Below are positions 35,613 through 47,544 of a stretch of DNA of 64,000 nucleotides, one piece after another. Source of the DNA: Diphasiastrum complanatum (lineage: Eukaryota; Streptophyta; Lycopodiopsida; Lycopodiales; Lycopodiaceae). The notes under the pieces were generated by a model, which worked only from the letters and a program-made list of their open reading frames with translations, was not told the DNA's origin and ran no database searches. Positions within the stretch are counted from its first letter, which is position 1, and every line of letters starts with the position of its first letter. Position numbers and translations under genes: made by a program. The DNA is taken from assembly GCA_029204225.1 (NCBI GenBank), contig CM055107.1, positions 8,735,472-8,799,471 of the forward strand. Reading direction: 5' to 3'.

Positions 35613-35901
35613 TGTAAGAACCACCAAGTGAAGATCTACAGGATTCCAATCACATGCAAACCAAAAGGACACCTATGGAGCGTGAACCACCCAACCAATA
35701 TGGAGAGGCTAGTCAATACCCTAACCAATCCACCCCCAAGCCACAATGAAGAACACAAGAGAGGAGAGGAAAAACTGGCTCAAGAATCACAATTCACAAT
35801 AGGAGGATGGGCGAGTTTCCACTAGACTTATTCTCCTCAAGAGAGAGAGAATATTCCCTTTAGGATCCCCATACAACCGAAATTGAGCTATTGATCTCCT
35901 A
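35613..35901 (-). repeat. Gypsy H 3' LTR
   Basis: It starts TGTAAGAACCACCAAGTGAA and is nearly identical to 47256-47544. The orientation of the intervening pol makes this the 3' LTR. The inner end is taken as the end of similarity. Confidence 0.75.
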
Positions 35902-35910
35902 TTTCTATCT

Positions 35911-37250
35911 CTAGAAATGAAAACTAGGGAAATTCTTCTTTATGCTTTCGACCCTTTCCCACGAATCATCATCCTTAGTCCGGCCCTTCCACCTGATCAA
36001 GCACTCAGAGATAGAACGATTTCTCAATTGTTTATCTCTGGTTCTGAGTACCTTTTCAGGTTCCAAAGGAACACTAAGCGATGAGTCCTCCAAATGGGGA
36101 AGATCTTCCTCTGAACCAACTACTTCACCTTCATGCAAACTTAATTTTAATCGGCTTACATGAAACACTGGGTGAGCTGTAGTCTTGTTTGAAGATCTAT
36201 TTTGTAAGCTAAAAAACCAATTTTCTTTATACTCCGAAACGGTCCACAATATCTCGTAGACAATTTATAATGCTTCCCTGTACTCATAGTCTTAGAATCC
36301 TTAGGTACTCTAAGATATACCCAGTCATCAACTTTAAGATCTCTGGGAGACCTCTTAAGATCGGCATAGTGCTTAGCTCTATCCTGAGCACTCCGGATAT
36401 AATCACGGGGCACTTGCAACATTTCACGCATATCATGTAAGAAATCTGCAACTTTCTGGATCTTAACAGACTTTGTCTCCACATTTACCGGAGATCTAGG
36501 TTGAAAACCGTACATTAGCATAAACGGACTATAACCAGTAGCAGAATGTTTCCTACTGTTATAAGCAAACTCAATCAAAGTAATGTAATCTTCCTAATGA
36601 TATTGCTTGTGAGACACATAAGTTCTCAACATATCCTCCATACTCTGATTAGTTCTCTCAATCTGGCCATTTGATTCAGGATGATCAGAAGAACTAAAAC
36701 TAAGCGAGGTTTCAAGCTTATGGAATACAGCTGATCAAAAGTGACCTGTAAACTTAGGATCTCTATCACTAACTAAATCACTTGGCAGTCCATAAAGCCT
36801 AAATAATATTTCCACAAAGATTTGGGCTAAATCTGAAGCCTTAGCAATTGACTTGACTAGTATAGAAGTAGCTAACTTTGTCAACCTGTCCACCACAACC
36901 CAAATAGAATCATTTTGGCGTTGGGTTCTTGGAAGTCCAACCACAAAATCCATAGATATACTTTCCCATCATTCTGAGGGATATCTAGGGGATGTAATAG
37001 CCCTCCAGTCTTTAAGCGTTCAGCTTTGGCTAACTGGCAAGGTCTACACTTAACCACATAAGACTTGACAAATGGCTTGAGTTTCGGCCAACGAAACTCT
37101 CTTCTGACCAAATCCAAAGTCATGTGTATACCCGGATGACCTGCACAGGGAACGTCATGACATTCATAAAGAATCTTTTTCTTTAACTCATCATCCGTCG
37201 GTACACAAATTTTTCCATTCCAAAATAGTAACCCACCTCAGATAGAGAAC
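35911..37250 (-). pseudogene. Gypsy H integrase with chromodomain
   Basis: The minus strand reads the HHCC zinc region (VKCRPCQLAKAE), the core (WVVVDRLTKLA, DLVSDRDPKFTGHF, MIEFAYNSRKHSATGYSPF), the GPY/F module (YCGPFRSIKKIGFLAYKIDL) and HPVFHVSRLK. A C-terminal chromodomain-like segment is VLRTRDKQLRNRSISECLIR followed by WKG, DDDSWE. Chromodomain integrases direct chromoviruses to heterochromatin marks such as H3K9 methylation. Several frameshifts and stops are present, so the copy is inactive. Confidence 0.88.
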
Positions 37251-37432
37251 TATTCCGCTATCTTCTTATCTCTCCTAGGAACCTGAGACCCCTGTGAGTA
37301 AATCTCTATTCCATTCTCATTTTTTCCTGTCTCCACCATCTTCCAGATGGGACCAAAATGGAAATATGATTCACATTTTCCTCTCAGTGAAAGATATAGA
37401 TCAGTGGAAATTTGGGTGAAAGAAAGTTCATT

Positions 37433-38885
37433 TTATTCACCAATCCGACTAAGTGCATCTGCAACTTGGTTAGAGCTGCCCTTGACATATCGGATCTCAT
37501 GGTCAAATTCATGCATAAGCTCAGCCCAGCGAGCTTTACGACCCCTTAGATCGTTCTGATTACAAAAGTACTTCAGAGGTTGGAGATCTGTATACACTAT
37601 AAACTGACTACCATAAAGGTAATGCCTCCAGGTTTTAAGTGCATGTATCACAACAAATAACTCTTTCTCCTGAGTTGTATAACGCAACTGAGGCCCCATG
37701 AGTTTCTTGCTTTCAAACGCTATCGGCCTGTCCTCCTGTAGAAGAACTGCCCCTATCGCCAAATTACTTGCGTCAATTCGCATGACGTAAGGTAAATCAA
37801 GATTCTCCATCTGTAAAATAGGAGCTGAAGCAACCATTTGCTTGAGTTTCTCAAAGCATTGGTTCAATTCATCATTCGACTCAATAGGCTCGCTAGGTTG
37901 ACCTCTCTTTTTCTTTTTATTAACTCTGCCTTTAATCAAGTTATTTAAGGGTGCTGCTACTTTAGCATAATCCTCAATTGACTTACAAAAGAAAACTGTA
38001 AAATCGAGAAAAGATTTAACTTCTCTAACCGTCTTCGGTATTGGCCAATCAAGCACTGTCTTGACCTTACTCTCGTCAATCTCCAACCCACTACGGGTGA
38101 CCTTATGAACGAGGTACAACAACTCATGCTTAAAGAACTCACATTTAGATTCCTTAGCGTAGAGTTTCTCTCATCTGAGAATATCTAAGATAGTCTTAAG
38201 ATGACTCAAATGCTCCTTAAGTGTTCTACTGTAGATGAGAATATCATCTAAGAATACAACCACAAACTTCCCTAGATATGGACAAAAAAAATCATACATC
38301 ATCTGTTGGAATGTAGTTGGTGCATTCGTCAACCCAAAAGGAAGCACGAGAAATTCATAGTGACCGAATCTCGTCCAAAAACCAGTCTTCTACATGTCAT
38401 CCAGATGAATTCTAATATGATGATATCCGATTCTAAGATCTATCTTTGTGAAGTATTTAGCTCCACCTAATCGATCTACCAGATCATCCATACGAGGCAA
38501 AGGATTTTTTTTTTTAATAGTTACTTTATTCAACCCTTTGTAGTCCACACACATCCTGAAGCCTCCATCTTTCTTTGCTTTCAGAAGAACAGGATTACCC
38601 CAAGGCGACTTATTTGGCTGAGTATGACCCTTCTTCAGGTAATTTTCAATTTGCTTAGTAATCTCTACCTCTTCTTTCTGAGAAAACCTATAAGGTTGTC
38701 TAGAGATAGGGTGACTACCTGGAATTAACTCAATCTTATGGTCAAGCAAGGCGGTATTCCATGAGGTAATTCTTCTGGAAATACATCTTTGAATTTAGAC
38801 AGTAACTTATTTTTCTCAATTTGCTCCTGATCTAAGTCTACCGAGTTCAGAATTTTTGACAATTCACAACTACTTAGATGCATTT
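37433..38885 (-). pseudogene. Gypsy H reverse transcriptase and RNase H
   Basis: Minus-strand RT has [40 protein letters not shown], the FLDDILIYS catalytic box (plus about 38240-38270) and [20 protein letters not shown]. RNase H has MRIDASNLAIGAVLLQ, TTQEKELFVVIHAL, IVYTDLQPLKYF and NQVADALSRIG. Stops occur at 38390 and near 38170. The catalytic Asp residues are retained. Protease and nucleocapsid are absent between gag and this part. Confidence 0.9.
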
Positions 38886-39163
38886 CAGATAAATCCAAAA
38901 TTGGCTTGCCACAAACGACTTTCTGAACACCTCCTTAAACTCAAACCATGTGGTAGGTTTAGGTTGTAAGTCACACCACCACGACAAAGCTTTACCAGAG
39001 AAGAACAAAATAACACTCTCAATCTTTTTCCCCTCAGGAATCCCGTGTAATTTAAAATAACCGGTCCACTTGGTTAACCAGTCATTCACAATTTCAGGTT
39101 TTTTCTCCTTTTGCTCTCCCAAAAATGGTTCAAGCTGAAAGCCCAAATTCGAAATAGACAAAG
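38874..39163 (-). pseudogene. Gypsy H gag, distal part
   Basis: The minus strand reads FLGEQKEKKPEIVNDWLTKW, IESVILFFSGKALSWW and WFEFKEVFRKSF, a typical Retrotrans_gag capsid segment. It is interrupted on its right by copia C at 39164 and passes almost directly into pre-RT sequence on its left. Confidence 0.85.
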
Positions 39164-39813
39164 TGTGAAAGATTCAACTAGTTTCATCACATTTTGCAAT
39201 ATTTCCATATTTGGCATATTGGAGCCAAAACTTGTTTTAGACTTAGAGGTTGACTTTTCAAAGTTAATTAGTCTAAATTTCATTTGAATAAACACTTTTT
39301 GAAAGTGTGGGAAAGATAGAATGTGAGTTTGAGTAGATTCAATTCGAATAAGTTGGGTACATTGAATCTAGACCCAAAATTAGTAGGGTTAGCATTTTGG
39401 TGGGAAAGCCAAGTGGCCAAATAGGGTTTGGACCTGCTATAAAAGGATGTAACTCATGGAGAGAGTCATCTTCTCTCTTCTCTATCTCATTTCATGCTTA
39501 TACATGGTTCTCTTGGGTTCTACTATCCATTGGTGCACTATCTTGGTAATTGCTTGCCATTCTATGTGTAGAATGATCTATATTTGTTATTTTTGGATCC
39601 ACACGTGTGAAATACAGTAGCTTGCTGGTTTTGTACGGACAGCAACAGTACATAATCATTTCATTCAAGTTTGATCAAGTTCTATTAGTATTTGCATCTC
39701 AAATTGTGTGTAGATGCTAATTTTTCTACATTGGTGAAATTGGTAGTGTATTTCTCTTTCTAACCAAGGATCATTCAAGTAGATTGGATCTTAAGGATCT
39801 GAAATCTTTCACA
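39164..39813 (+). repeat. Copia C 5' LTR
   Basis: 650 bp, TGTGAAAGATTC..TTTCACA, immediately followed by the primer-binding site TGGTATCAGAGC (39814-39825). The outer flank CAAAG resembles CAAAC after the 3' LTR, a possible 5-bp target duplication with one change. Confidence 0.95.
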
Positions 39814-40414
39814 TGGTATCAGAGCTTGTGTTTCAGGTTATGAAGGAAGAAATCAAATCTATCAATGATTTGGTGAAGATATCAAGTCTAGAGCATGCTA
39901 GAGAGGATTCTACACCAAAATCGGATTTTTTGCTTTTGTAGATTGGATCTTTTGTAGATCAAAACACTAAATAGGTCAATATACTTGTTCAATTCCGTTT
40001 TTTGAATTCACATGCTGGATTTGGCCGATCTTTGGATCATTGGTTCAGCCTAAGTGGGGGCTTATAGATTGCATATCAGATTTTTAGCATTTGCATGTAC
40101 ATTTGGAATAGTCAATTTTTTGTGCTTTTGTCAAAACCCTAATTTTGATTGGATCTCTAGATAGTGAGGTTGCTAGACTTTATTTGAGTGTGTTTCAATC
40201 TTAGGAACTGTCAAAAGTCATTAGATTGAGGATAGATCATAGGTTGATCAAAGATTCCATGATTTTATGTGTTGATTTGCTTGGATAAGTGCTAGAAGAG
40301 AATTTGTGAGATAGTTTCAAATCTTGGTGATTTCTTTTGAAAGCATTTGTTGTTGTTCAAAGGAGTGCTTTGTGCATTGAAGCAGGTTGAAAGAGAAGAT
40401 CAGGTCATTGCTAC
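39814..40414 (+). other. Copia C leader with primer-binding site
   Basis: TGGTATCAGAGC at 39814-39825 pairs with the initiator tRNA-Met 3' end. About 590 nt of untranslated leader precede gag. The leader is related to the fragment inserted in copia A at 7198-7605. Confidence 0.85.
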
Positions 40415-42769
40415 ATGGCAACCTCAATTGGAGTCATGTTGGAAGCCAATGATAGGCTTACCTCAAGTAACTATTCATTATGGAAAGTGAGGATGAAGTC
40501 ACTTCTTGAGATGAATGATGTTTTGGATATTGTTGTAGGTTTGGAGGAGAGACCAGCAACACAACAACATCAATTGAGGTATGACAAGAGGGCCAAGAAG
40601 GCTCTACACATGATAAAGATGAATGTTACCAATGAACTTCTCAAGGAAGTTGGTAAGTGCACATCATCTTTGGAAGCTTGGAATTCATTGAAGAAGCTTT
40701 ATGAATCCAAGTCTACTTCTAGAGTGTTGACTCTAAGAAGGCAAATCTTTTCTTGTTTGCAAAAGAATGAAGAAAGTCCAAGTACTTTTGTTTTGAAAAT
40801 GAAAGCATTGAATGATGAGTTAGCTTCCATAGATGAAAGCATTAAGGAAGGAGAGCTTATTCAAGTGATTCTTAATGGCTTGTTGGATGCTCATGCTAAC
40901 ATTGTTCAAAGTATTGCTATTCAAAAGACTTTGCCAAGTTTGATGGATCTTCAAGAGATCTTGATCAATGAGAAATATAGGCTTCAAGCAAGAGGTGGAT
41001 CTACATCGACACTTCAAGAGGATGATATGTTCACAAAGGGCAAATTCAAGGAAAAAACCAAAAGCAAGTGGTCTAAAGGGCAAGATCAAGTGGATGCTTC
41101 TTTAAGTGGCAAAAAGAAGGATAGATCAAAGCTCAAGTGCTTCTATTGTGACATCAAAGGACACTTTGCAAGTGAGTTCTACAAGAAGAAGAGAGATCAA
41201 GGAGAGAAGCAAGGTAATCTTACTCTTGATGAGGATGGTTTGGATGTGCAAGATGCAAATGATGATGCTTTTGTGATGTCTTTATGTATGCTTGCTAATG
41301 ATGGAGATCTAGATCCTTGGTGGATTGATAGTGGAGCAAGTTCACACATGACCTTTCACAAAGAGTACTTCACTTCTTTGTTGGCATATGGAGATGACAA
41401 GAGGGTGATCTACACGGCCAATGATGGTGAGTGTGCAATCAAAGGGATTGGCACAATTCCAATTTCTCTCTCTACAAATAGGAATGTTTATTTGGAGAAT
41501 GTCTTGTTTATTCCATCTATTACCAAGAATTTGCTTAGTGTGAGTCAAATGCTAAGTAAGGGCCTCAAGGTGGAGTTTGATGAAGATGCTTGTTTGATCA
41601 AAAGGAAGGATGTCTTGATTGGAAAAGGTAAAAGGCAAGGAAAGTTGTTCAAACTTGATGCTTGTGTTATTGCTAACCAAGTTGGATGTGTTGCAAGGGA
41701 GCAAATTTCTATTCAAGAGGTTTGGCACAAAAGGATGGGACACCTCAACTTCAAGTCATTGGAGGTAATGGCAAGGAAGAAGGTTGTGATTGGTCTTCCA
41801 AGTTCCTTAAGTAATGACAAGCATGTTTGTGAGTCTTGTGCTTTGTCTAAGTCACATAGACTACCTTATACTAGATCTATTTCTAGATCTACAAAGCCTT
41901 TTAAACTTGTACATTCGGATATTCATGGATTTACTACAATTAGCAACAGTGGAGCTAAGATGTATGTAGCATTCATTGATGATTTTAGTAGATTTTATTG
42001 GATCTATCTACTAAAGAGCAAGGATGAAGTGTATGATGTCTTTGTCAAGTTCAAGAATTCAAGGGAGAACCAATTTTCCACAAAGATCAAGTGCTTGAGA
42101 GGTGACAATGGTGGTGAGTACATATCTAACAAGTTCAAGGCCTTTTGTAATGAGCATGGGATCAAGAGGGAGTATACAACATCAAGGACCCCACAACAAA
42201 ATGGAGAGGCTGAAAGGAAGAATAGGACTTTATGTGAAAGTGCTAAATCTATGAGGTTAAGTGCTAATCTTGACAAACCATTTTGGGATCAAGCTTTGTT
42301 GTGTGCCAATTTCTTGTGCAATAGGTGGCCGAGTGCTATTTTGGATGGAAGGACACCTTTTGAGATGCTATTCAAGAGGAGGCCGAGTGTCAACTTTCTA
42401 AGAACCTTTGGATGCACATGCTATGTCAACATTACTCTTGATGATAGGACCAAGGAGGATCCATCTTCAAGAAGAGGTATTTTTGTTGGATATAGTGAGG
42501 TGAGTAAAGCCTACAAGGTTTACATTCCTTCTACTAACAAAGTGATTGTTGGTAGAGATGTCATTTTTTATGAGGGAAACATTCCAAAGGTGTCTTCAAG
42601 CATGATTGATGGTAAAGTAGATGGATCTAACATTCTTGATGTTGATGAGAAGGATCCTACTTTGGATGGTGGTGATGATGGACCTTCATCAAGTCAAAAG
42701 CCAAGGAGAACATCAAGAAAAAGACAAGTACCTTCAAGGCTCACATATGATCAAAAGGTAAGCAAGTAG
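40415..42769 (+). CDS. Copia C gag-protease-integrase polyprotein
   Basis: 784 open codons. Gag starts MATSIGVMLEANDRLTSSNY, SLWKVRMKSLLEMNDVLDIV and continues through the capsid. The zinc knuckle CFYCDIKGHFASEF has Phe for the last Cys. The protease site is WWIDSGASSHMT (intact). Integrase has HKRMGHLNF..CESCALSKSH, LVHSDIHGF, CLRGDNGGEYIS and QQNGEAERKNRT, a complete D,D,E set, then the C-terminal region GYSEVSKAYKVYIPS. It ends at TAG 42767 after a one-base deletion near 42755; the next frame continues GKQVVSGNYVAF. Integrase and protease may still be functional, but nucleic-acid binding by gag is doubtful. Confidence 0.93.
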   Translation: MATSIGVMLEANDRLTSSNYSLWKVRMKSLLEMNDVLDIVVGLEERPATQQHQLRYDKRAKKALHMIKMNVTNELLKEVGKCTSSLEAWNSLKKLYESKSTSRVLTLRRQIFSCLQKNEESPSTFVLKMKALNDELASIDESIKEGELIQVILNGLLDAHANIVQSIAIQKTLPSLMDLQEILINEKYRLQARGGSTSTLQEDDMFTKGKFKEKTKSKWSKGQDQVDASLSGKKKDRSKLKCFYCDIKGHFASEFYKKKRDQGEKQGNLTLDEDGLDVQDANDDAFVMSLCMLANDGDLDPWWIDSGASSHMTFHKEYFTSLLAYGDDKRVIYTANDGECAIKGIGTIPISLSTNRNVYLENVLFIPSITKNLLSVSQMLSKGLKVEFDEDACLIKRKDVLIGKGKRQGKLFKLDACVIANQVGCVAREQISIQEVWHKRMGHLNFKSLEVMARKKVVIGLPSSLSNDKHVCESCALSKSHRLPYTRSISRSTKPFKLVHSDIHGFTTISNSGAKMYVAFIDDFSRFYWIYLLKSKDEVYDVFVKFKNSRENQFSTKIKCLRGDNGGEYISNKFKAFCNEHGIKREYTTSRTPQQNGEAERKNRTLCESAKSMRLSANLDKPFWDQALLCANFLCNRWPSAILDGRTPFEMLFKRRPSVNFLRTFGCTCYVNITLDDRTKEDPSSRRGIFVGYSEVSKAYKVYIPSTNKVIVGRDVIFYEGNIPKVSSSMIDGKVDGSNILDVDEKDPTLDGGDDGPSSSQKPRRTSRKRQVPSRLTYDQKVSK

Positions 42770-42890
42770 TTTCTGGAAATTATGTTGCTTTCTTAACCTC
42801 TTTGGATGATCCTACAAGTGTAGATCAAGCAAGGAAAGAAGAGGAGTGGCAAGAAATGGATCTTGAGTATCGATCTCTTATGAAGAATAG

Positions 42891-43977
42891 AATATCTTTT
42901 GGAAGATCTTCTTGTGTACATGGAGCTATGCAAGTGGATTGATGTTATCTTTCTGTAAAATCAAGTAATGGATCTGGAAAACAAATTTTGTTCAATGACT
43001 TTGATGGTCAAGTTGAAGATCAAGAGGTTGATCTCAAAGCACTTCAACTAGTCAAAAGGGAAGTTGGCAATTTGGAGCTAGTGAAGAGCATCAAAGGAGA
43101 GGTAATTGGCAAAGGTGTTATGGATCTGTTTTTGCAGCATATTGAAAACTCAAGTAAGGTCAAAGGAGCAGCAAGGAAGTGTTGTTCAAGTTTACTTTAC
43201 TTGTTCTATCTCATGTTTGAGCAATTTCATGTGGATGTGTGCAAATTGTCAAGATATGGTAAAACTAGCTACATTGGTGAGCATTGTTTTGATGTTGGAT
43301 TTGTACTAGAATTCTTGGCTGATTTTGCTGATGGAAATGAAGCTATTGGAGGTTCATTATGTCACTCATCCATGGCTAAGTTCTCAAGTGTTGAGCTACT
43401 TGGTGTCAATACTTGGAGATTGTCAATTTTTGGTGAATTCATGGTCATTTTCTTGTGTCAAGTAGATCTTGAAGATGGACTAGTGCAAACTACTTGGTTT
43501 ATGGAGTCATGTGGTGCTATATTGGCATCATTAATGTACTCACCTACTCATGGATTTCCAAGGTTTGGTGGTTTCTTGTGGCAAGATGAAGATGGAGGCT
43601 CATTCATGGAGTATCATGGTGGATACAAGGCAACAAAGGACAAAGGAGGAGGAGACATGCAAGCAAAAGTTGATCACTCACATTTATTGTTTGTTTGCTG
43701 TATTTTTCTAGAGAGTTTAGAGTTGGAAGCATGGTGGAATCATTTCATTTACATTCTATTTGATTCTTCATGTTCTAGTCACATTTTTACATGTAAAATT
43801 GATGTAAGAAATAGTGAAGCATCCCAAGTGGACACTATTCTCTATATCAATTATGGTTGTTTCTATTTTGAGCATTACATGATCATTGAAAGGAGATCTA
43901 TTCTTAGGAAGAAGATCATTCTTATGATGGATCAAAGTTCTATTGGCAAAAACTATGCTAGGAGCATTGGAAGCTAG
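42891..43977 (+). other. Unknown 329-codon ORF replacing copia C reverse transcriptase
   Basis: After EEEWQEMDLEYRSLMKN (the segment just before RT) the copia homology stops, and it resumes near 43966 with HWKLGKRVLRYIIG, late in pol. The 1.1 kb between has no RT motifs. It contains one open frame, 42988-43977, in the element orientation, with FNDFDGQVEDQEVDLKALQL, MDLFLQHIENSSKVKGAARK, a hydrophobic and Cys-rich middle, and a second hydrophobic stretch near HLLFVCCIFLESLE. I do not recognise it. It may be a captured sequence or chance open DNA; base composition resembles the host element. Confidence 0.55.
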
Positions 43978-44545
43978 GAAAGCGAGTTTTGAGGTACATC
44001 ATTGGAACTCGAGATTTTGGCATATTGTATGAGGGATCATCACCTAATCTTTTTGGATTTTTAGATTCGGTCTATGCTGGAGATGTTATGGATAGGAAAT
44101 CCATTAGTTCTTATTGTATTTTCATAAGGTGATGGAGCTATATCATGGATGTCAAAGAAACAAGCCACTATCTCATTGTCATCTAGTGAGGCAGAGTACA
44201 AAGCTCTTACACATTGCACAAAGGAGATGGTATGGATCAAAAGGATGATCAAGGATCTTCACTTGCTGGATTTTTCAGAGAGCCCAATCATCTTTTGTGA
44301 CAATCAATCAGCCCAAAGAATGGCATCCAATCCTATCTTTCATGCTAGGAGCAAGCATATTGAGATACAATATCATTTTGTGAGGGAGCGAGTCATTGCA
44401 AAGGAGGTGGAACTTCAACATGTGTCTTCAAGGGAATGTGTAGCTGATATCTTTACCAAAGCATTGGGAAAAGACTTGTTCATGAAGCATAGGACTTCAC
44501 TTGGAGTATTATCAAAGTCTATGCTAAAACTAGTTGAAGAGGGAG
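43978..44545 (+). pseudogene. Copia C RNase H remnant
   Basis: The plus strand reads KRVLRYIIGTRDFGILYEG, GDVMDRKSISSY, then after a frameshift SLSSSEAEYKALTHCTKEMV, IFCDNQSAQRMASNPIFHAR, SKHIEIQYHFVRERV and ADIFTKALG, ending at 44550 inside the start of the LTR. RNase H normally removes the RNA template. Here it survives without the RT it belongs to. Confidence 0.88.
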
Positions 44546-45195
44546 TGTGAAAGATTCAACTAGTTTCATCACATTTTGCAATATTTCCATATTTGGCATA
44601 TTGAGGCCAAAACTAGTTTTAGACTTAGAGGTTGACTTTTCAAAGTTAATTAGTCTAAATTTTATTTGAATAAACACTTTTTGAAAGTGTGGGAAAGATA
44701 GAATGCGAGTTTGAGTAGATTCAATTTGAATAAGTTGGGTACATTGAATCTAGACCCAAAATTGGTAGGGTTAGCATTTTGGTGGGAAAGCCAAGTGGCC
44801 AAATAGGGTTTGGACCTGTTATAAAAGGATGTAACTCATGGAGAGAGTCATCTTCTCTCTTCTCTATCTCATTTCATGCTTATACATGGTTCTCTTGGGT
44901 TCTACTATCCATTGGTGCACTATCTTGGTGATTGCTTGCAATTCTATGTGTAGAATGATCTATATTTGTTATTTTTGGATCCACACGTGTGAAATACAGT
45001 AGCTTGCTGGTTTTGTACGAACAACAATATTACATAATCATTTCATTCAAGTTTGATCAAGTTCTATTAGTGTTTGCATCTCAAATTGTGTGTAGATGCT
45101 GATTTTTCTACATTGGTGAAATTGGTAGTGTATTTCTCTTTCTAACCAAAGATCATTCAAGTAGATTGGATCTTAAGGATCTGAAATCTTTCACA
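44546..45195 (+). repeat. Copia C 3' LTR
   Basis: 650 bp, the same length as the 5' LTR, with roughly 18 substitutions by eye (about 2.8%), mostly transitions. It is preceded by a short purine tract GAAGAGGGAG. Confidence 0.95.
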
Positions 45196-45356
45196 CAAAC
45201 CTCTCACTTTATTTAACAGTACTTCCATTTTTTGATCAGTAAAGTGTTCATATTGTTTATTGCATTAAGCGCTTGGCTTAATGATTGACAAATTTGTAGA
45301 TAGGTAGGCATTGGCACCTGACCATCGAGAGCTGCATTTGCATTATCGTCTGCCAT
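45196..45356 (-). pseudogene. Gypsy H gag N-terminus
   Basis: On the minus strand ATG at 45356 starts MADDNANAALDGQVPMPTYL and QICQSLSQALNAINNM, then runs into stops just before the copia C insertion at 45195. The rest of gag continues at 39163. Confidence 0.75.
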
Positions 45357-47255
45357 ATTGATTTCTTGACATGCAAAATTTGCATAAATTAGTCAAGATC
45401 CAATCATCAACTAATAAGTGAAACGTTCAAAACCTTCATAACTGGCTGATATCATTCAGCAAGGTCTTTTACTTATTTGTGCAAACTTTTGCAAAATCAA
45501 TATCAGAACAATTAAGCAACAACAACTTTTTATGACCAACCACTAGCTTTTACAAAAAATTGAGATTTTCGAAATCCATTCGAAATGGACCAATGTGAAA
45601 ATTGATTAATCAGATCGATTTTGCAAAAACACGGACACAGTCACAAATCAATATCATTTCGAAAGATCCTACATGGAACTTCTTGACCTGCCCTGACTTT
45701 TCCAAAAAAGTAAAAAAATTTCGTAAATAGCCTAGTTGCTAGGAAATTTGATTTTTGATCTAGAATTGCTAAAAATAGTCACATGCAAGAATTCTACTGA
45801 TCAAAATCACTGGTTACGTATGCATCATGCATTTAAGCATGCATGCAGGTCTATCCATACATTTCCATCATCAAAAGGGCACTATACTGCAGTACAAGCA
45901 TGCATGCAAACAGTTGTTCTTCTTGAGAATTTGTCAATAAAAGTAATGAAATACTTTGCATCTAGCAATGAAGGAGTTTGCATAGGTCCACATATATATA
46001 TATGAACAACAGAACAATTCCAAAATTTTGCAAATTTTAGTTCAAACATTGCCAAACTTCAGACGGCCATAACTTTCTCTACATGACACCAAATTGGTTG
46101 TTGTAAAGCACGGTACGGAGGGAGAGTGGGTCTACAAGTCACTTGCCATGTCACCCTACACCTCTAGCTTCACATGTGCAAGCAATAAATGCTGGAAAAA
46201 CAGGTAGGAGGGCGCACTTTTTTGGAGAGGTATCAGCAAAAAACACATCCCAGCCCCAAGAGCCTTGGATCAGAGGTTACAAGCACTCTACTAAGGTCCA
46301 TTAGAGAGGCATAGAAGCTTCTAAAAGGTCCAGCAAGCAATCATAAGCCCAGATCATGCAAAAAATGCATTTTTGGCCTCCTCCAACAAAAAAAACTTCA
46401 ATATGTTGGTGTCTAATGTACATCTATCCAAATTAGATGCATTATGGCTCAAATCAGAGGCAATTCAACATATATTTCAGCTTGTAACAAGAACCAACAG
46501 GTTCAGACCCCCAATTGAGAGGTATTCATGCTCAAAAATCATCAAAAAATACTCTATTTTTGAATGTTTTGAGTCCCCTAATGGTGTCTAATCCCTACCA
46601 GAATTCATGAAAGCTTAGGGAGAGCTTCATTACATCTCTGAAAACGTCCATACCAATTCTTGGCTGAGAATTTTGAGATCTACCCCCAAATTAGTCCAAA
46701 AATCATCAAAAAACCTTGTTTTTGACCAATTTTGACCCAAATTCATGGGGGAAATCCACAAATTCGTGCCTTCAAATCCAAGTCCCTATAACTCCATTGC
46801 ATGCAAGCACTAAAAGTTCTCATTCAAGTCAAACATGGTTTCCATAGCCCATTTAAAACCCAATTTTTGGTCCAAAATCACTATCTAATCAACCTTTTGA
46901 CTTTTCAACCAACATGCAATCATTAAATTCTATAATAATTGACTGTAAAACAGCAAGTACAATCTGGAAAATGTACTACACCAGGTCCTATAATCAATTC
47001 CTTGCAAAAACCATCAATTCTAGGTGAAAAATTCACTAAATTCATCAAAAATCCTATGATTTCCATCAAAATCCATGGAATAAATCCACAATTATGATCT
47101 TTAGGCTGAAAGTACATCAAGGATCTGAGAATCCACCTACTTGAAATTGAATCAACACCTGGAAGAAGAAGCAAAGAGCTACAGCAAAAGAACTGCAAAA
47201 TCCAAGATCCTCAACCTACACCTCCTGGTAGATGTGTTCCAAGCTCTAATACCAT
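45357..47255 (-). other. Gypsy H leader with primer-binding site
   Basis: About 1.9 kb of apparently non-coding DNA lies between gag and the 5' LTR. Minus-strand TGGTATTAGAGCTTGG at 47254-47239 is a primer-binding site like initiator tRNA-Met with one mismatch. No other feature is seen. Confidence 0.65.
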
Positions 47256-47544
47256 TGTAAGAACCACCAAGTGAAGATCTACAGGATTCCAATCACATGC
47301 AAACCAAAAAGACACCTGTGGAGCATGAACCACGCAACCAATATGGAGAGGCTAGTCAATACCCTAACCAATCCACCCCCAAGCCACAGTGAAGAACACA
47401 AGAGAGGAGAGGAAAAACTGGCTCAAGAATTACAATTCACAATAGGAGGATGGGCGAGTTTCCACTAGACTTATTCTCCTCAAGATAGAGAGAATATTCC
47501 CTTTAGGATCCCCATGCAACCTAAATTGAGTTATTGATCTCCTA
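47256..47544 (-). repeat. Gypsy H 5' LTR
   Basis: It starts TGTAAGAACCACC next to the primer-binding site and matches 35613-35901 with few differences. The outer end is approximate. Confidence 0.75.
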
